Source of the DNA: Candidatus Protochlamydia amoebophila UWE25
Lineage (GTDB): Bacteria; Chlamydiota; Chlamydiia; Chlamydiales; Parachlamydiaceae
NCBI RefSeq assembly: GCF_000011565.2
Contig: NC_005861.2
Span: 434,001-498,000, forward strand
Direction: 5' to 3'
DNA length: 64,000 bases
Part shown: one piece after another, positions 60,717 to 64,000 of the stretch
How the letters are laid out: each line of letters opens with the position of its first letter
How positions within the stretch are numbered: the first letter of the stretch is position 1
Position numbers and translations under genes: made by a program
Notes under the pieces: generated by a model
The model's input: only the letters and a program-made list of their open reading frames with translations
Told to the model about the DNA's origin: nothing
The model's database searches: none

Positions 60717-63116
60717 ATGCGTATACCTTTATCTTGGCTTAAAGAATATATTGATTTGAATCTTGAACCTGTTGAAATAGCTAAAATTTTGACAATGGCT
60801 GGTCTAGAAGTAGATGGCTATGAAGAGATAGGAAAGGGATTTTCGGGAGTTATTGTGGGAGATGTTTTGGAAGTAGAAAAACATCCTAATGCTGATAAAC
60901 TCCTTATTGCTTTGGTAAGTGATGGAAAAGAAATTCATCAAGTGGTTTGTGGAGCTTCTAATTGTCGAAAAGGATTAAAAACAGCATTTGCACCTGTTGG
61001 AGCTTCTCTGATTGATGAAGGGAAAGAGTTTAAAATAAAAAAAGGAAAGTTAAGAGGAATTGAATCAAACGGCATGCTTTGCTCGGCCAAAGAACTGCAG
61101 ATATCAAATGAAGATGATGGAATTATGGAACTTTCAGAACATCTACAAGCAGGAACAGCATTAAATACGCTTTATTCGGATACCATTTTTGAAATTTCTT
61201 TAACGCCTAATTTGGGGCATTGTGCAAGTATTGTTGGTGTAGCTCGGGAGTTATCTGCAGCGACAAGCCATCCTCTTCGTTATCCTCATTTGGTTTTTAA
61301 AGAAGAGGGAAATCTTATTAATAACAGTCTTACACTTGATATTGAAGCGAAAGAAGCTTGTTCAAGGTACACTTGCCGGGTGATTAAAAATGTGAAAGTA
61401 GGTGCTTCTCCAGATTGGTTAAAAGCAAAAATCGAAAAGAGTGGTCTTCGCAGTGTAAATAATATTGTTGATGTAACTAATTATGTATTGTTAGAAATGG
61501 GGCATCCTTTGCATGCCTTTGATTACGATCTTGTCAAAGGAAAAAAAATTGTTGTTAGAATGGCTCAAGAAGGAGAAATTTTTGAGACTTTGGATGGGAA
61601 AGAGCGAATTTTAAAAGATTCTCACCTAGTGATTGCTGATTCAGAAAAGCCCATAGCTATTGCTGGCGTGATGGGAGGGCGCAATAGCGAAGTGAGCGAG
61701 AAAACAACCAATATTATTTTAGAATCTGCTTTTTTTGATCCTATTTTTGTGCGAAAAACAAGCAAACAATTAGGATTGCAAACAGATGCTTCTAAGCGAT
61801 TTGAAAGGGGCACTGACCCAAACCAACTGATTTCGGTTCTTAATCGCGCAGCTATGTTAATTCAAATGGTGGCTGGAGGGATAATTGAAGATTCTATTTT
61901 AGATGAGCAAACGAAAGACTTTCTAGAATTGACAATTCGATGCAGACTATCTCGAATAAATCAGATATTGGGGACAACGCTTAGTCGAGGAGAAGTTGAA
62001 ACTATTTTTCAAAGTTTAGGATTCCATTATCAATGGGATGGACAAGATAGTTTTATGGTATGCGTGCCTACTTACCGGACTGACGTTAAAGAAGAAATTG
62101 ACCTCATTGAAGAAGTTGCTCGCATCTATGGCTACGATCACATTCCAAGAAATGGTGGTCGTTATCAAACGTCCAAATTACCTGATGCACCGATTTATCT
62201 ATTCGAAAAAGAAATTCAATCATATTTGATTGCAGAAGGGTTACAGGAATTTATCACATGTGATTTGATTGGGCCAACTTTGGTCAATGTTGTGCAAAAC
62301 CTTTCTATGCCTGCAGAAGCAATTGTCAAAGTTCTAAATCCTACGTCGATAGAACAATCGATTTTGAGAACATCTTTATTACCCGGACTTTTACAAGTTG
62401 TCAAATACAATTTGGATCATCAAAACCATCAAATCAATGGATTCGAAATTGGGCGGATCCATTTTAAAGACGGCGATCAATATCAAGAACAATCTGTTGT
62501 TGGAATTCTTTTATCAGGCTTTTCTCAACCCTACCATTTTGAAGAGAAAAAACGAGAGTATGATTTTTATGATTTGAAAGGAATTATAGAAAACCTTTTG
62601 AAAGAACTAGGAATTGAAAAACCGCAATTTAAAAATTTAGATCTTAAAACTTTTCATTCTGGGCGGCAGGCTTCTTTGTTTGTAGATGAACTTGAGGTAG
62701 GTTCTTTTGGAGAAGTTCATCCTAGTATTCAAAGGCGTTTAGATGTTTCTCAGCGTATCTTATTTGGAGAGTTTAATTTACATGACTTAATGCAAGTGGC
62801 AACTAAACTTGAAAAAGTCAAACCTTTAGCTATTTATCCTGGTTCTGAACGCGATTGGACTTTCACAATCAAGACGTCTGTACCTTTTGCTGAAATTATC
62901 AAGGCTATTCATGAGCAAAAATCTGATCTATTAGAAAATGTATTGTTATTAGATATTTACCGAAGTGAAAAACTGACAGTTGGTCATCAAAATATGACTC
63001 TGCGATTTATTTATCGGGATTTTTCTAAAACAATTGCACAAGAAGTTGTAGAAAATGAGCATCAACGATTAAAAACAGCAGTTTCTCAAAAGTTTGCTAA
63101 TGATCTTAAACAATAA
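60717..63116 (+). CDS. pheT: Phenylalanyl-tRNA synthetase beta subunit
   Basis: With PheS charges tRNA-Phe. Seen: 799 residues with full domain set: N-terminal RIPLSWLKEYIDLNL, tRNA-binding OB fold (VEKHPNADKLLIALV, GASNCRKGLKTAFAPVG), B3/B4 editing region (SVNNIVDVTNYVLLEMGHPL, HAFDYD), B5, a catalytic-like core (TSLLPGLLQVVKYN, FEIGRIHF), and the C-terminal ferredoxin-like anticodon domain (YPGSERDWTFTIK). Start taken at ATG 60717, which opens the conserved N-terminus; an in-frame codon at 60708 is possible. pheS is not adjacent. Confidence 0.97.
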   Translation: MRIPLSWLKEYIDLNLEPVEIAKILTMAGLEVDGYEEIGKGFSGVIVGDVLEVEKHPNADKLLIALVSDGKEIHQVVCGASNCRKGLKTAFAPVGASLIDEGKEFKIKKGKLRGIESNGMLCSAKELQISNEDDGIMELSEHLQAGTALNTLYSDTIFEISLTPNLGHCASIVGVARELSAATSHPLRYPHLVFKEEGNLINNSLTLDIEAKEACSRYTCRVIKNVKVGASPDWLKAKIEKSGLRSVNNIVDVTNYVLLEMGHPLHAFDYDLVKGKKIVVRMAQEGEIFETLDGKERILKDSHLVIADSEKPIAIAGVMGGRNSEVSEKTTNIILESAFFDPIFVRKTSKQLGLQTDASKRFERGTDPNQLISVLNRAAMLIQMVAGGIIEDSILDEQTKDFLELTIRCRLSRINQILGTTLSRGEVETIFQSLGFHYQWDGQDSFMVCVPTYRTDVKEEIDLIEEVARIYGYDHIPRNGGRYQTSKLPDAPIYLFEKEIQSYLIAEGLQEFITCDLIGPTLVNVVQNLSMPAEAIVKVLNPTSIEQSILRTSLLPGLLQVVKYNLDHQNHQINGFEIGRIHFKDGDQYQEQSVVGILLSGFSQPYHFEEKKREYDFYDLKGIIENLLKELGIEKPQFKNLDLKTFHSGRQASLFVDELEVGSFGEVHPSIQRRLDVSQRILFGEFNLHDLMQVATKLEKVKPLAIYPGSERDWTFTIKTSVPFAEIIKAIHEQKSDLLENVLLLDIYRSEKLTVGHQNMTLRFIYRDFSKTIAQEVVENEHQRLKTAVSQKFANDLKQ

Positions 63117-63149
63117 TTTGAGAAAATTCTCATTCAATTGGAGTGTTAT

Positions 63150-64000
63150 ATGAAGAATTCATTTTTCTTATCTTCTACTTTGTTATGTCTATTAGTTTCT
63201 ACCTCTTGTCAAACTCATCGTCATCCTGAAGATGTCGTTTATGAAACATATGTTCATCGCTACGGAGTAGAATTGCCGGCTGAAGACTGGTCTTCTCGTG
63301 GACAACATGGCCAAGTCTTATCTACACGACGTGATGGTGTGGTCGTTACAAAAACCTATGAATCAGGGATATTGCATGGAGAAGTAACTTATACATTCCC
63401 TCATCGTGAATGCATTGAAAAAAAAGAAGTTTATGATCAGGGGAATTTAATTCAAGAAACTTACTATTATGCGAGTGGAATGCCAAAACAACAAATAGAT
63501 TATCGATCAGCCGATCAATATTCTGTCATTTCTTGGTATGAAGGAGGAGCGCCTCAGTCCAAAGAGGAGTTTAACGAGCAAGGATTAGTTAAGGCCGATT
63601 ATTATAACTTAGCCAACCAAATAGAATCTTCTGTGCAAGATGGGTTTGGTAAGCGAATAGTGCGGGATAGCTATGGACTCCTTCACTCAGTGGACCAAAT
63701 CCAAGATGGGCAAATGACAATGCGAACAACCTATCATCCCAACGGAGCTCCTGCAGCTTATACTCCTTATGTAAATGGTGTCATTCAAGGAGAAAGAAAG
63801 ACTTATACCATGTCTGGGGAACCAATTTCGATTGAACAATGGAAAAATAATTGCCAACATGGAAATACCATTGTTTTTGAAAATGGAGAAAAATATGCAG
63901 ATCTTCCTTATGTGGAAGGGCGTCCACATGGTATTGAATATCGATATCGCAATGGGAATCAAGTTGTTCAAAAAAGAACCTGGGTTAACGGAAGAAAACA
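63150..64000 (+). CDS. YwqK/MORN-like repeat lipoprotein (3' end beyond window)
   Basis: Seen: open from the ATG at 63150 (TTGGAG upstream) to the window edge, at least 283 residues. Signal with lipobox LVSTSC, then beta-hairpin repeats of the YwqK/MORN-variant kind: TYESGILHGEVTYTFP, YYASGMPKQQIDY, WYEGGAPQSKEEF, YHPNGAPAAYTPYVNG, VEGRPHGIEYRY. Known: these repeats occur in lipoproteins and so-called YwqK antitoxins; function usually unknown. In C. trachomatis pheT (CT475) is followed by a hypothetical gene (CT476, from memory), so this is probably a conserved chlamydial outer-membrane lipoprotein. 33 nt after pheT. Confidence 0.8.
   Translation, partial: MKNSFFLSSTLLCLLVSTSCQTHRHPEDVVYETYVHRYGVELPAEDWSSRGQHGQVLSTRRDGVVVTKTYESGILHGEVTYTFPHRECIEKKEVYDQGNLIQETYYYASGMPKQQIDYRSADQYSVISWYEGGAPQSKEEFNEQGLVKADYYNLANQIESSVQDGFGKRIVRDSYGLLHSVDQIQDGQMTMRTTYHPNGAPAAYTPYVNGVIQGERKTYTMSGEPISIEQWKNNCQHGNTIVFENGEKYADLPYVEGRPHGIEYRYRNGNQVVQKRTWVNGRK

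Overview
The window is a chromosomal segment of an AT-rich, obligately intracellular Chlamydiae bacterium. From memory it looks most like the amoeba-associated Parachlamydiaceae (Protochlamydia type). The evidence is gene order. The runs uppS-cdsA-cmk-plsC, SWIB-yaeI-ispD-truA-HAD, recO-DUF155, murJ/nfo, hemA/parE-parC/rluD, kdsA-lpt genes-lptB and pheT-lipoprotein all match blocks I know from Chlamydia. Between them lie extra genes of a eukaryote-like kind typical of amoeba symbionts. No rRNA, CRISPR array, prophage or plasmid origin is visible.

Layout. 0.2-8.2 kb: a Sel1-repeat protein, tRNA-Arg(CCT), gnd, the plsC/cmk/cdsA/uppS operon on the minus strand, lepA and tRNA-Leu(CAG). 8.4-11.6 kb: accessory, with a Dbl-homology (RhoGEF) domain protein and a large UGP3-like nucleotidyltransferase. 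12-16.7 kb: conserved SWIB-yaeI-ispD-truA-HAD block, a lipoprotein with an M15-like motif, and tRNA-Leu(CAA) between a strong promoter and a terminator. 16.7-19.4 kb: a VOC protein, an exported C39-like papain-fold protein and a deleted IS982-like element. 19.6-26.9 kb: three tandem BTB-LRR genes on a repeating unit of about 2.53 kb; the first and third have frameshifted C-termini whose remnants are still readable. 27-31.4 kb: an HsdR-N-like protein, hpf, rlmN, tRNA-Arg(TCG), recO, tRNA-Leu(GAG) and a DUF155/RMND1 protein. 31.5-33.2 kb: an IS1-like remnant and an orphan gene. 33.4-38.8 kb: murJ, nfo, asnS, hemA. 39.2-42.2 kb: an accessory protein with three 41-residue repeats and two GIY-YIG-like domains, and a PseB-like dehydratase. 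42.4-49.8 kb: parE, parC, recX, two small unknown genes, rluD, dtd, khpA. 50-53.4 kb: an 885-residue DHH phosphoesterase-like protein, tRNA-Arg(TCT) and a small membrane protein. 53.8-58.1 kb: folK, kdsA, two LPS-export-type genes and lptB. 58.2-60 kb: an operon ndk - pabA/trpG - second ndk, the second carrying a signal peptide and an acidic linker. 60.7-64 kb: pheT and a truncated YwqK-type lipoprotein.

How it works together. The core supplies envelope synthesis (CDP-diacylglycerol, undecaprenyl-PP, lipid II flipping, Kdo and LPS export), translation (LepA, HPF, RlmN, TruA, RluD, Dtd, AsnRS, PheRS, six tRNAs), topology and repair (ParE/ParC, RecO, RecX, Nfo), MEP isoprenoid synthesis and heme precursor synthesis. 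The accessory islands look aimed at a eukaryotic host: a probable GEF for host small GTPases, BTB-LRR proteins of the Cullin-3 adaptor type, a tandem GIY-YIG protein and an exported nucleoside diphosphate kinase. All functional statements rest on motif reading and recall of gene families; no searches were run.
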